Source: Trueperaceae bacterium (GTDB lineage Bacteria > Deinococcota > Deinococci > Deinococcales > Trueperaceae). Taken from it: a stretch of 64,000 bases of DNA. Shown one piece after another: positions 26,242 through 34,677 of this stretch. Position 1 is the first letter of the stretch, and each line of letters begins with the position of its first letter. The translations under genes and the position numbers were made by a program. Under the pieces are notes generated by a model. The model saw nothing but the letters and a program-made list of their open reading frames with translations, made no database searches and was not told where the DNA came from. The stretch is taken from positions 2,216,487 to 2,280,486 of the forward strand of contig CP070651.1 of the NCBI GenBank assembly GCA_020354625.1, read 5' to 3'.

Positions 26242-27255
26242 GTGAGTAGCGTGCGCGCCGCTCTGATCGGGGCCTGACGCTGGGCCGAGGTACACCGCCT
26301 GGCGCTGGCCGAACTCGGCGTCGATCTCGCAGGCGTCTTGGTCGCCAGCGAAGGCTCCAGGCAGCGGGTGCAAAGCGAGTGGGGTGTCGCTGCGACCACT
26401 GGGTTGCAGGAGTTTCTGAGCTGGCCTTGCGAGGCGGTGATCGTCGTCAGCCCCAACTATCTCCACACAGCGCACGGCGTGGCGGCGCTCGAGGCCGGCA
26501 AACACGTGCTGGTCGAAAAACCTTTGGCAACAACTCTGGAAGACTGCGACCGTTTGTTGGATGCCGCCGCTCGTTCGGGCAAGGTGTTGGCGGTCGGTTT
26601 GGAGATGCGGGTCTTCAGCCTCTTTTCAGCGATAAAAGCCGTGTTGGACAGTGGCGAGATCGGCCGGCCTCTCCACCTCAAGTTGGATCTCTGGCGCAGG
26701 CCCTACCGGGCGGGTGCGGGCGGTTGGAAGAGCGACCCCGACAAGCTGGGCAGCAGCGTCTTGGAGGAGCCGATCCACTACCTCGACCTGGCCCGCTGGT
26801 ATCTCGGTGAGCCCACGGCTTTGCAGGCTTGGGCGAACAGCCGGCCCGGCCGTGAGGTGCTCTGGGAGAACTTGGACGTGAGACTCGAGTTCGAAGGTGG
26901 CGCCAGCGCCCTCGTCACGCGCAGCATCGCGGCTTTCGAGCACCACGTCGCCCTAGAGTTGGTGGCCGAAGAGGGTGCGCTCCGCGCCTCCTGGGACGGC
27001 ATGATGGACGTCGATCTTGAGCCGAGTGTGGCGCTCACGCTGCACAGCGAGCGTGGAACCAGGGTAGTGGAGGTCCCACAGCAGACCGGCCACGCCTTCG
27101 ACGTGCCCAGGCAGACGGCTGCCTTTTTAGAGGCCATCGCCGGCCGGGCTCAGCCGGCCGCCACCGGCCAGGATGGCCGCGCCGCGGTCGCGCTCTGTCT
27201 GGCGGTCGAGGACTCGCTCAGGGCAGGTTCTCGCCGTATCGTTTTGAGTGGGTGA
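26242..27255 (+). pseudogene. Gfo/Idh/MocA oxidoreductase interrupted by in-frame TGA
   Basis: A second oxidoreductase of the same family starts 2 bp after the previous stop (GTG at 26242, or GTG at 26251 with AAGGTGAG before it). It reads VRAALIGA, then TGA at 26275-26277, then RWAEVHRLALAELGVDLAGV and continues intact to 27255 with GKHVLVEKPLATT and DPDKLGSSVLEEPIHYLDLARW. The stop falls in the Rossmann Gly motif, where a GGA Gly codon would be expected, so a single G-to-T change explains it. The remaining frame shows no other damage, so the lesion is recent or a sequence error. Internal initiation would lose the nucleotide-binding loop. Confidence 0.8.
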
Positions 27256-27288
27256 AGGGTTTTTTCGCGTCAAATCTCGTGCATACCC

Positions 27289-27585
27289 CTACCGATTTTG
27301 CGCGTTGAGCTTGCTCCAGCCGACGAGGTCGTCGATGAGCTGATGGCTGGCCAGGTTGAGGGTGATCCCGGGGGGGTCCTGCCCTTCGCGAAGCCGGTAC
27401 ACCTCTGCCAGGTGCGCCTTGACCAGGCTGCGGTAGGCATCGACTTCGAGGACTTCGAGATCGTTGGTCTCTTCACCTGCCCAGCAGGCTTCAAACCCTC
27501 CGCGCTCAGCCAGGTTCAATTCCGAACGGTCGAGCCTTACCCGTACCGGGCCCGGTGGCAGCGCCACCAGGTGTTCAAGCGCCAC
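27289..27585 (-). CDS. hypothetical protein downstream of dehydrogenase
   Basis: A 98-residue protein of unknown family. It begins with GTG at 27583-27585, overlapping the dehydrogenase stop by 11 bp, so it is likely translated with it. The sequence PPGPVRVRLDRSELNLAERGG and later LVKAHLAEVYRLREGQDPPG has balanced charge and looks like a small soluble domain. It is the last gene of the dcyD operon and convergent with the sugar operon. Confidence 0.6.
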   Translation of the reverse strand: MALEHLVALPPGPVRVRLDRSELNLAERGGFEACWAGEETNDLEVLEVDAYRSLVKAHLAEVYRLREGQDPPGITLNLASHQLIDDLVGWSKLNAQNR

Positions 27586-28546
27586 TGGGCACCTCGCTCA
27601 GGGGTCTTTGCCCGCTTAGGACCAGCAGCACATCTTCGGCGACGTGCAGCGAGCTGCGGCGGCTCGCCTCTTCAGTGAGTCCGGCCACGTGGGGGGTGAG
27701 CGTCACGTTGGTGAGGCCACGGAGCGGATCTTGCTCGCCGGGGGGTTCGTGCTCTCTCACATCGAGCGTTGCCGCAGCGAGCGTGCCGTTTTGCAGGGCC
27801 GCAGCCAGCGCCGTCTCATCGATCAGGCCGCCCCGGGCGGTGTTGATCAGCAGAGCGCCCGATTTGAAGTGCTGGAGGGTGCCGGCGCCGATCAGGTGGT
27901 GGGTACTGGGAACCAAGGGTACGTGGAGAGATACCACATCGGCCCGGCCGAGAAGATCGGTCAGCGAGGTGAGTTCGACCTCGTACTCCTGCACTGCGAA
28001 GCTGCTGTGATGAACGAGTGGATCCGAAGCCAGAACCCGCATACCGAAGGCGCGGGCGCGCTTGGCGAGGCGGCTGCCGATATCGCCCAAGCCTACGATG
28101 CCGAGCGTCTTACCGTAGGCCTCGACGCCGATGGCGGCTTGACGGTTCCACTCTCCTCGGTGGAGCCGGGCCGAGGCTGTTGCGAAGCGGCGGAAGTGCT
28201 CGAGCATCGCTCCCATCACGTACTCGGCGACGCTCACCGCGTTGGTGCCGGGCGCCCAGGTGGTGGTGACCCCCCGGGCTCGCAAGGCGGTGAGGTCCAA
28301 GTTGTCGAGCCCGACCCCGACCCGGCCTACGACCCGGAGCTCAGGAGCACGGGAGAGTAGGGCGTCGTCGACTCGGGTCTGGTTGCGAACGATGAGCGCG
28401 TCGGCATCTTTTAGCTCGCTGGTTAAGGCGTCGAATTGATGGTACAGCTCGGGCCGGTAACGCACTACTGCTTCGATCCGTTGGCTCCGCTCTTCGAGCA
28501 GCGCTACGGCGGCCTGGTGCAGGTATTCGCTGATGACGATCTTCAT
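27575..28546 (-). CDS. D-isomer-specific 2-hydroxyacid dehydrogenase
   Basis: This 323-residue enzyme of the D-3-phosphoglycerate dehydrogenase superfamily reduces 2-keto acids to D-2-hydroxy acids or the reverse with NAD(P). The NAD-binding fold has GKTLGIVGLGDIGSRLAKRA near residue 150. The catalytic Arg is in NTARGGLID, the Glu in HEPPGEQDPL, and the His in LTPHVAGLT. ATG at 28544-28546 overlaps the racemase stop (ATGA) and is chosen over a far upstream frame. The substrate is not evident; its neighbours suggest a keto acid from amino-acid breakdown. Confidence 0.9.
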   Translation of the reverse strand: MKIVISEYLHQAAVALLEERSQRIEAVVRYRPELYHQFDALTSELKDADALIVRNQTRVDDALLSRAPELRVVGRVGVGLDNLDLTALRARGVTTTWAPGTNAVSVAEYVMGAMLEHFRRFATASARLHRGEWNRQAAIGVEAYGKTLGIVGLGDIGSRLAKRARAFGMRVLASDPLVHHSSFAVQEYEVELTSLTDLLGRADVVSLHVPLVPSTHHLIGAGTLQHFKSGALLINTARGGLIDETALAAALQNGTLAAATLDVREHEPPGEQDPLRGLTNVTLTPHVAGLTEEASRRSSLHVAEDVLLVLSGQRPLSEVPSGA

Positions 28547-29280
28547 GCCGGTTGGGTTTCCGGGAGCGCTTCGGCGCGCGTGGCGTAGCGGATCGTGCTC
28601 GCCACCAGCACGTCGGTGGAGTTGATGAGCGGGCAGGGGAGATCCCCTTCGAAAAGGACCAGCGGCACTTCGGTGCAACCTGCGATGACGACCTCGGCCC
28701 CCCGTTCGATGAGGGTGTGGGCGATCTCCTGCATACGCTTGCGCACGTCGGCACTCTTGTCGCCGGTCTTGATACGGTAGAGGAGCTCCATGAAGGCATC
28801 GCGGTCTTCCGCCTGTGGTTCGAGCACCCCGATGCCGCGGTGGGCGAGCGACTGGTGGTAGAGCCCGGCGTCGAGGCAGCCGCTCGAGGCCAGGATACCG
28901 GCGGTTTCGAGGTGGGGAACGCGTGCCAAGGTCGCTCTGGTGGTCTCGTCGATGATGCTCACTACGGGCAGTCGAGTGGCTCCGGTGATGGCTGGTAGAA
29001 ACGCGTGGGCGGCGTTGCAAGGCATCACCAGGAAATCGGCACCAGCCCCCTCGAGTCGTCTCGCCATCGCTGCAAGCTGGGGCGCTGGGGAGGGTCCGGT
29101 GCCCGCCACGGCTTCGTTCCGGTTGGGTACTTTGGGGTTGTTGTCGATGAGGAGGTGCAGATGATCCTGATCCCGTTGAACGGGGGTGGCGGCGATCACC
29201 TTGCCGAAGAAGTCGAGCGTGGCTTCGGGCCCGAGTCCTCCGAGAACTCCTACGGTCAGTTGGGATTTTGCTCCGTTCAC
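28543..29280 (-). CDS. aspartate/glutamate racemase-family protein
   Basis: This is a 245-residue cofactor-independent amino-acid racemase. The two catalytic cysteines are visible in FLVMPCNAAHAF (near 88) and IAGCTEVPLVLF (near 200), and the N-terminus GVLGGLGPEATLDFF is typical of the Asp/Glu/hydantoin racemase family. It sits between the D-cysteine desulfhydrase gene (39 bp away) and a D-2-hydroxyacid dehydrogenase, with which it overlaps by 4 bp, so a role in D-amino-acid turnover is inferred. Confidence 0.9.
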   Translation of the reverse strand: MNGAKSQLTVGVLGGLGPEATLDFFGKVIAATPVQRDQDHLHLLIDNNPKVPNRNEAVAGTGPSPAPQLAAMARRLEGAGADFLVMPCNAAHAFLPAITGATRLPVVSIIDETTRATLARVPHLETAGILASSGCLDAGLYHQSLAHRGIGVLEPQAEDRDAFMELLYRIKTGDKSADVRKRMQEIAHTLIERGAEVVIAGCTEVPLVLFEGDLPCPLINSTDVLVASTIRYATRAEALPETQPA

Positions 29281-29319
29281 GGGGCGCCTTTCGGACGCGG
29301 TGCTCGGAGGCCGAGCTGC

Positions 29320-30318
29320 TCAGTCAAGGATAGTCTCCTGGTAGTGGTAGAGTGCCGGCGATCCTCCTGTGTGCATGAAGAGGACCTTCTCGCCCCTTTC
29401 GAAGCGACCCCGCCTTACCAGGTCGATCAACCCTGCAGCAGCTTTGCCGGTGTAGACCGGGTCGAGCAACAGTCCTTCGAGTCTTGCGAACACCTGGATG
29501 GCTTCTACCATCGCTTCGGTCGGCAGCGAGTAGCCGGGTCCGACGTAGTCGTCGAGCACGACTACGGATTCACGGGGTACAGGTGTAGTAACCCCGGTCA
29601 GTTCCGAAGCCTCCTCTGCCAGCGCGTGAATTCTCTCTGCTTGTCTCTCCTTATCGAACCGCACGCTGATTCCGGTTACCGGGATACCGGCGCTGTTGCC
29701 GTGCATCCCTGCCACCAACCCTGAGTGAGTCCCTCCGCTACCGCTCGAGGTCACGATGTGATCGAGCTCGAGACCCATGTCGAAGGTCTGGTGCAAGATC
29801 TCTTCGGCGCAGGAGACGTACCCCAGGGCACCGAGCGCGTTCGAGCCCCCACCGGGGATCGGGTAGCCCTTGCGACCCTCGGTCTCGAGTTCTTGTACTA
29901 CGCGCTGCATCGCGGCCGAGAGGTCGGTACCGTCTGAGACGACCTCCAGCTGCTCGACGCCGAGCAACTTGAACAGGAAGTTGTTGCCGCTCGCGTTGGG
30001 GTGGTAGCTTCCGGGAACGCGTTCTTCGATGACCAGGCGGCACTTCAGACCCTCTTTGACAGCAGCTGCTAGGGTTAGGCGGCAGTGGTTCGACTGAACT
30101 GCTCCTACGGTGATGAGGGTATCAGCCCCTATCGCCAGTGCGTCGGCCACCAAAAACTCCAGCTTGCGCGTCTTGTTGCCACCGGCGGCGAGACCCAAGA
30201 GGTCGTCCCGCTTGACGTAGATCTCGGGACCTGCCAGGTAGCTGCTCAGGTGCTCGAGCTTTTCGATGGGGGTGGCAAAGGGGGTGTAGCGGCGTCTCGG
30301 AAAGCGTGCCAGGTGCAT
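29320..30318 (-). CDS. dcyD: D-cysteine desulfhydrase-family PLP enzyme
   Basis: This 332-residue PLP-dependent enzyme of the D-cysteine desulfhydrase / ACC deaminase family would convert D-cysteine to pyruvate, ammonia and sulfide. The PLP Lys is in AGGNKTRKLEFL near residue 45, VGAVQSNHCRLT follows, and the phosphate loop is SSGSGGTHSGLV near 190. ATG at 30316-30318 has GAGGAG 7 nt upstream; an earlier in-frame start is less likely. Cysteate sulfo-lyase and related enzymes share this fold, so the substrate assignment is by family only. It is the first gene of a four-gene minus operon. Confidence 0.85.
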   Translation of the reverse strand: MHLARFPRRRYTPFATPIEKLEHLSSYLAGPEIYVKRDDLLGLAAGGNKTRKLEFLVADALAIGADTLITVGAVQSNHCRLTLAAAVKEGLKCRLVIEERVPGSYHPNASGNNFLFKLLGVEQLEVVSDGTDLSAAMQRVVQELETEGRKGYPIPGGGSNALGALGYVSCAEEILHQTFDMGLELDHIVTSSGSGGTHSGLVAGMHGNSAGIPVTGISVRFDKERQAERIHALAEEASELTGVTTPVPRESVVVLDDYVGPGYSLPTEAMVEAIQVFARLEGLLLDPVYTGKAAAGLIDLVRRGRFERGEKVLFMHTGGSPALYHYQETILD

Positions 30319-30675
30319 GGTCGACTCCTCAGGTGCAAACTGCCTTGCATCATAACGTGAAGCGCCACGTATCACCTGGAGTGATGAGTAAACAGGAATG
30401 GGTAATGGGAAATGGGTAAAGGGGAATGCGTGGGTCTACTGTGAACCGTAAGCGAGCCGGCCTCCTAAGTCTCTAATCTCTAAAAGATGCGAACACCAGA
30501 GCAGGGTGGGTCGAGCACGACCCTTCGCAACACCCATCACGCATTACTCATTACCCATCACCTTATTTAAAGGCAAACGGTTGGCACCGGCCTGAAGCAG
30601 AGCATGTACACTAAAGACCGAGTAGCTGTTCGAGCGTAGAGTGGAAAAGAAGGCACTCATGAAAAGGGCTGAATC
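30319..30675. other. 357-bp divergent gap with repeat copy 6
   Basis: The gap between the divergent dcyD and deoC genes is largely occupied by the heptamer-armed element copy 6 (30378-30562). The remaining 110 bp before deoC has a TAGAGT box near 30635 but no clear -35. No gene or known RNA was recognised. Confidence 0.6.
30378..30562. repeat. heptamer-armed repeat element, copy 6
   Basis: The left arm (30378-30432) is AGTGATG, AGTAA, then GGAATGGGTAATGGGAAATG and more, ending GAATGCGTGGG. The right arm (about 30531-30562) is ACCCATCACGCATTACTC plus ATTACCCATCACC, inverted. The right inner boundary CCTTCGCAACACCCAT matches copies 3 and 5. The core is about 95 bp and unlike the other cores. 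Confidence 0.8.
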
Positions 30676-31668
30676 ATGTCTGTAACCGAAAAACCTACGG
30701 TTGGTCAGCAGGAGGTCCAGCAGCTTCGAAACGGTGGCGTGCCGTTCGAGCCGGGCTGGTTCGAGGACGCGCGGGTCAACCTTTCGGCAGTCGAGCGCCG
30801 CTCGGCGACGCTGACGACCCGGCGAACGGTCAAAAAAGCGTGGCAGGCGGCCTGGCTCCTCAAAGCCGTTACCCTCATCGACCTCACCACCCTGGCCGGT
30901 GATGACACTCCGGGGAGAGTGCGGCGGCTCTGTGCCAAAGCGCGACAACCGGTTCGCGAAGATCTGCTCGAAGCGGTCGATATGGTGCAAGCAGGTCTGA
31001 CCACGGCCTCGGTCTGCGTCTATCACGAGATGGTGCCCGCCGCTGTTTCGGCGCTGCAGGGGAGTGGGATTCCGGTGGCGGCGGTGTCGGCAGGGTTCCC
31101 GGCTGGTCTCAACCCGTACCCGCAGCGCCTCGCTGAGATCCGTGCATCGGTTGAGGCCGGCGCCGAGGAGATCGACATCGTCATCAGCCGTCGGCATGTC
31201 CTCACCGGTGACTGGCAAGCGCTTTACGATGAGATCAGAGCCTTTCGACAGGCCTGCGGCGAAGCGCATCTCAAGACGATTCTCGCCACCGGCGAGCTCG
31301 GGACGCTCCGCAACGTCTACAAGGCCAGCATGGTCGCCATGATGGCTGGGGCTGACTTCATCAAGACCTCGACAGGAAAAGAGAGCGTCAATGCCACCTT
31401 GCCGGTGAGCCTGGTGATGGTGCGCGCCATACGTGACTACGCTGAACGTACCGGCTGCCAAGTCGGTTTCAAACCCGCTGGGGGGCTCCGCAGCGCCAAG
31501 GACGCCCTCGCCTGGTTGATCCTCATGAAAGAGGAGCTGGGGCGTGCGTGGCTCGAGCCGGAGCTTCTCCGTTTCGGTGCCAGCTCTCTGCTCGGAGATA
31601 TCGAACGCCAGCTCGAGCACTTCGTGACGGGGCGTTACTCTGCCTCGTTCCGGCATCCGCTCGCTTGA
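30676..31668 (+). CDS. deoC: deoxyribose-phosphate aldolase
   Basis: This 330-residue class I aldolase cleaves 2-deoxyribose 5-phosphate to glyceraldehyde 3-phosphate and acetaldehyde. It is of the longer form with an N-terminal extension (KKAWQAAWLLKAVTLIDLTTL) as in animal DERA. The Schiff-base Lys is in GADFIKTSTGKE near residue 232, and the proton-relay Lys in CQVGFKPAGGL. The next genes encode an acetyltransferase and a two-domain aldehyde dehydrogenase that could oxidise the acetaldehyde released. No strong ribosome site precedes the ATG. Confidence 0.93.
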   Translation: MSVTEKPTVGQQEVQQLRNGGVPFEPGWFEDARVNLSAVERRSATLTTRRTVKKAWQAAWLLKAVTLIDLTTLAGDDTPGRVRRLCAKARQPVREDLLEAVDMVQAGLTTASVCVYHEMVPAAVSALQGSGIPVAAVSAGFPAGLNPYPQRLAEIRASVEAGAEEIDIVISRRHVLTGDWQALYDEIRAFRQACGEAHLKTILATGELGTLRNVYKASMVAMMAGADFIKTSTGKESVNATLPVSLVMVRAIRDYAERTGCQVGFKPAGGLRSAKDALAWLILMKEELGRAWLEPELLRFGASSLLGDIERQLEHFVTGRYSASFRHPLA

Positions 31669-31669
31669 G

Positions 31670-32227
31670 ATGTTTTCTCTGACGATCGACGAGGAGATCG
31701 TGCTCGGCCTGCTCGAGGACCGCCACGCCGAGCTCTTGTACCGCTTGGCTGATCAGAATCGCGAGCACCTCGGCCGCTGGCTCCCCTGGGCTTGGGAGGC
31801 GTCGGTGGAGAATCAGCGGGCCTTCATTTCACGGGCGCTCAGGCAGTTTGCCGCGAACGACGGCTTTCAGGCAGGGATCTGGTACCGCGGGGTGTTGGTC
31901 GGTGGCGCCGGTCTACGTTATATCGACTGGCCAGCCGGTACGACCGAGCTCGGGTACTGGTTGGATACCCGAACGGAAGGCAAAGGTGTCGTGACGCGGG
32001 TAGTCCGGGGTCTTTGCAGGCTTCTTTTCGAAGACCACGGGCTCAACCGGGTTGAGATTCGCTGCGATCCCGCCAACCGGCGCAGTTGTGCCGTACCGGA
32101 GCGGTTGGGATTCAAGCGAGAGGGGGTGCTCAGGCAAGTGGGCACGAATCGGGGCGTATTGTTCGATCACGTGGTTTACGGCCTGTTGGCCGACGAGTGG
32201 CACAGGTGGGAGGAGGGTGGCTCGTGA
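31670..32227 (+). CDS. GNAT-family N-acetyltransferase (RimL-like)
   Basis: This is a 185-residue acetyl-CoA-dependent acetyltransferase of the RimJ/RimL group. LGRWLPWAWE near residue 35, ELGYWLDTRTEGKGVVTRVV (acetyl-CoA pyrophosphate loop) near 100-120 and NRRSCAVPERLGFKREGVLR near 140 are typical of ribosomal-protein acetyltransferases. It begins 1 bp after deoC and ends overlapping the aldehyde dehydrogenase gene by 4 bp, so it is embedded in the deoxyribose operon. The target is not known. Confidence 0.88.
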   Translation: MFSLTIDEEIVLGLLEDRHAELLYRLADQNREHLGRWLPWAWEASVENQRAFISRALRQFAANDGFQAGIWYRGVLVGGAGLRYIDWPAGTTELGYWLDTRTEGKGVVTRVVRGLCRLLFEDHGLNRVEIRCDPANRRSCAVPERLGFKREGVLRQVGTNRGVLFDHVVYGLLADEWHRWEEGGS

Positions 32228-34620
32228 CGGTGAAAGACATCTTCGATCATATGACTTACGGCCCTGCGCCTGAGAGCGACGAGTATGCGGTGCAGTGGCT
32301 CGAGCGCCATCAGCGCCGTTTCGATCACTTTATCGGTGGGAAGTTCGTCAAGCCAGTTGCTGGGAAGGTTTTCGAGACGGTCAATCCCGCTGAGGTAACG
32401 GTATTGGCCGAGGTGGCTTACGGTGACGCCAAAGACGTCGACAAAGCGGTAAAGGCTGCTCGTAAGGCACAACCCGCATGGGCCGGTCTCTCCGGGCACG
32501 CCAGGGCGCGCTACCTCTACGCCCTCGCCCGGCAGGTGCAAAAACACGCCCGCTTGCTGGCCGTGCTCGAGTCTCTCGACAACGGCAAGCCGATCCGTGA
32601 GACGCGCGATATCGATATCCCGTTGGTGGCGCGGCACTTCTATCACCATGCCGGTTGGGCCCAGCTGCTCGAGACAGAGTTTCCCGGCTACGAACCGGTC
32701 GGGGTGGTGGGGCAGATCATACCCTGGAACTTCCCGCTTCTCATGCTCGCCTGGAAGATCGCTCCGGCGCTCGCTGCCGGCTGCACCGTGGTGCTCAAAC
32801 CTGCCAAGTTCACGCCGCTGACGGCGCTCGCGTTTGCTGAGATCGCTCAGGAGGTAGGGCTCCCTCCCGGGGTGCTGAACATCGTGACCGGAGACGGCGC
32901 TACCGGTGAGTTGATCGTCCGGCACCAGGGAATCGACAAACTGGCGTTTACCGGGTCGACCGGAGTGGGCCGGCACATCCGTGAACTCTCGGCCGGGAGC
33001 GGGAAAAAGCTCTCTTTGGAGCTCGGTGGCAAGTCGCCTTTTATCGTCTTTGAAGACGCCGATCTCGACAGTGCGGTGGAGGGTGTGGTCGACGCCATCT
33101 GGTTCAATCAGGGGCAGGTCTGTTGCGCGGGCTCGCGGCTGCTGGTGCAAGAGGGGGTCGCCGAGCGAATGACCGACAAACTGCGGGCGCGTATGGAGAC
33201 GTTGCGCGTCGGCGCGCCGCTCGACAAGGCCGTCGATATCGGAGCTATTATCGCACCTTTCCAGCTCGAGAAGATCGAGCGCCTGGTCGCCCAGGGCCAG
33301 CAGGAAGGTGCTCAGTGCTACCAACCGAGTTGGGGGGTGCCCGAACAGGGGTACTTCTATCCACCCACCTTGTTCACCGACGTCTCTCCGGCGTCGACGA
33401 TCGCTCAGGAAGAGATCTTCGGACCTGTGATCGTCAGCATGACCTTCCGCACGCCGGCGGAAGCGATCGAGCTGGCTAACAATACTCGCTATGGCCTCGC
33501 GGCCAGCGTGTGGACCGAGAGCGTCAACCTGGCACTCGACGTTGCGCCGCAGCTCAAAGCCGGGGTCGTATGGGTCAACTCGACCAACCTCTTCGACGCC
33601 GCCTCCGGTTTCGGTGGCTACCGCGAGAGCGGCTACGGTCGCGAAGGAGGCAAAGAAGGCCTCTATGAATACCTGATACCCGCTTGGGAGAGGTCACTGG
33701 CTGCTTATGGGGTGGATGAGTTCGCGGCGCCAGCCGGGTCTAGCGGCCTTTCTGATGACACTTCTGGCCTGCCGAGCATCGACCGAACTCCGAAGATGTA
33801 CGTGGGTGGAAAGCAGGCCCGGCCGGATTCGGGCTACAGCTATCCCGTCGTTTCAGCAGACGGGAGGCGGCTGGGAGAGGTGGGCCTCGGAAACCGCAAA
33901 GATATTCGTAACGCTGTCGAGGCAGCCCGTAAGGCAGGTGGTTGGTCGAAGGCGACCGGGCACAACCGTGCTCAGGTGCTCTACTACTTGGCCGAAAACC
34001 TGGCGGCTCGAGCGCCCGAGTTCGAGCAGCGACTTCAAGCGATGACGGGTGCGACTCGTAAAAAAGCTGTTCTCGAGGTCGCCACCTCGATCGAGCGACT
34101 CTTTTACTACGCCGCTTATGCCGATAAGTACGATGGAGACGTCCACCATACACCTGTTCGCAACGTCACCCTCGCCATGCCCGAGCCTTGGGGTGTGATG
34201 GCGATCTGTTGCCCGGATGAGACCCCTCTCCTCGCGTTCATCTCGCTGGTGATCCCCGCCATCACCATGGGTAACCGGGTGGTGGTGACCCCTTCACCCC
34301 GTCATCCCTTGGCGGCGACCGACCTCTATCAGGTGTTCGATACCAGTGACGTCCCCGGGGGAGTGATAAATATCGTGACGGGAGAGCGTGATGAACTCGC
34401 CAAGACCCTTGCCGAGCACGACGATATCGCTGCTATGTGGTTTGTCGGCTCTGCGCAGGGGAGTGAGCTGGTTGAGAAGGCCTCGGTGGGCAACCTCAAG
34501 GCCACTTGGGTGAACCACGGTAAGAAACGTAACTGGTTCGATGCCAGCCAAGGTCAAGGGACGGAGTATCTGCGGCGTGCCACTCAGATCAAGAATATCT
34601 GGGTTCCCTATGGTGAATAG
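32224..34620 (+). CDS. ALDH16-type two-domain aldehyde dehydrogenase
   Basis: This 798-residue protein has a complete NAD-dependent aldehyde dehydrogenase domain (about 30-510) and a second, shorter ALDH-like domain (about 525-798). Domain 1 has GQIIPWNFPLLM (167-170), LSLELGGKSPF with Glu 266, and FNQGQVCCAGSR with the catalytic Cys at about 300. Domain 2 has FVGSAQGSELVEKAS but lacks a catalytic-Cys segment, as described for the ALDH16 family, whose length of about 800 also fits. GTG at 32224 overlaps the GNAT stop. It probably disposes of acetaldehyde from DeoC. Confidence 0.92.
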   Translation: MTVKDIFDHMTYGPAPESDEYAVQWLERHQRRFDHFIGGKFVKPVAGKVFETVNPAEVTVLAEVAYGDAKDVDKAVKAARKAQPAWAGLSGHARARYLYALARQVQKHARLLAVLESLDNGKPIRETRDIDIPLVARHFYHHAGWAQLLETEFPGYEPVGVVGQIIPWNFPLLMLAWKIAPALAAGCTVVLKPAKFTPLTALAFAEIAQEVGLPPGVLNIVTGDGATGELIVRHQGIDKLAFTGSTGVGRHIRELSAGSGKKLSLELGGKSPFIVFEDADLDSAVEGVVDAIWFNQGQVCCAGSRLLVQEGVAERMTDKLRARMETLRVGAPLDKAVDIGAIIAPFQLEKIERLVAQGQQEGAQCYQPSWGVPEQGYFYPPTLFTDVSPASTIAQEEIFGPVIVSMTFRTPAEAIELANNTRYGLAASVWTESVNLALDVAPQLKAGVVWVNSTNLFDAASGFGGYRESGYGREGGKEGLYEYLIPAWERSLAAYGVDEFAAPAGSSGLSDDTSGLPSIDRTPKMYVGGKQARPDSGYSYPVVSADGRRLGEVGLGNRKDIRNAVEAARKAGGWSKATGHNRAQVLYYLAENLAARAPEFEQRLQAMTGATRKKAVLEVATSIERLFYYAAYADKYDGDVHHTPVRNVTLAMPEPWGVMAICCPDETPLLAFISLVIPAITMGNRVVVTPSPRHPLAATDLYQVFDTSDVPGGVINIVTGERDELAKTLAEHDDIAAMWFVGSAQGSELVEKASVGNLKATWVNHGKKRNWFDASQGQGTEYLRRATQIKNIWVPYGE

Positions 34621-34645
34621 ATCTCTCTTGAGCTGATGCCATCGG

Positions 34646-34676
34646 CAGCTTCGTTCGGAACAGCCGAACGAAGCTG
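34646..34676. terminator. 13-bp hairpin between convergent genes
   Basis: CAGCTTCGTTCGG at 34646-34658 pairs perfectly with 34664-34676 around a 5-nt loop. It lies 26 bp after the ALDH16 stop and 2 bp before the end of the convergent flavoprotein gene. It lacks T-runs on both strands, but its position suggests a shared bidirectional terminator. Confidence 0.6.
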
Positions 34677-34677
34677 G

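Noticed and set aside
26275..26277. Selenocysteine recoding of the TGA
   Set aside because: The position is a Rossmann Gly, not a redox residue, and no convincing hairpin of the bacterial SECIS type follows directly.
32176..33324. 382-codon minus-strand open frame opposite the ALDH16 gene
   Set aside because: It has no domain signature and lies entirely over a clear ALDH coding frame.
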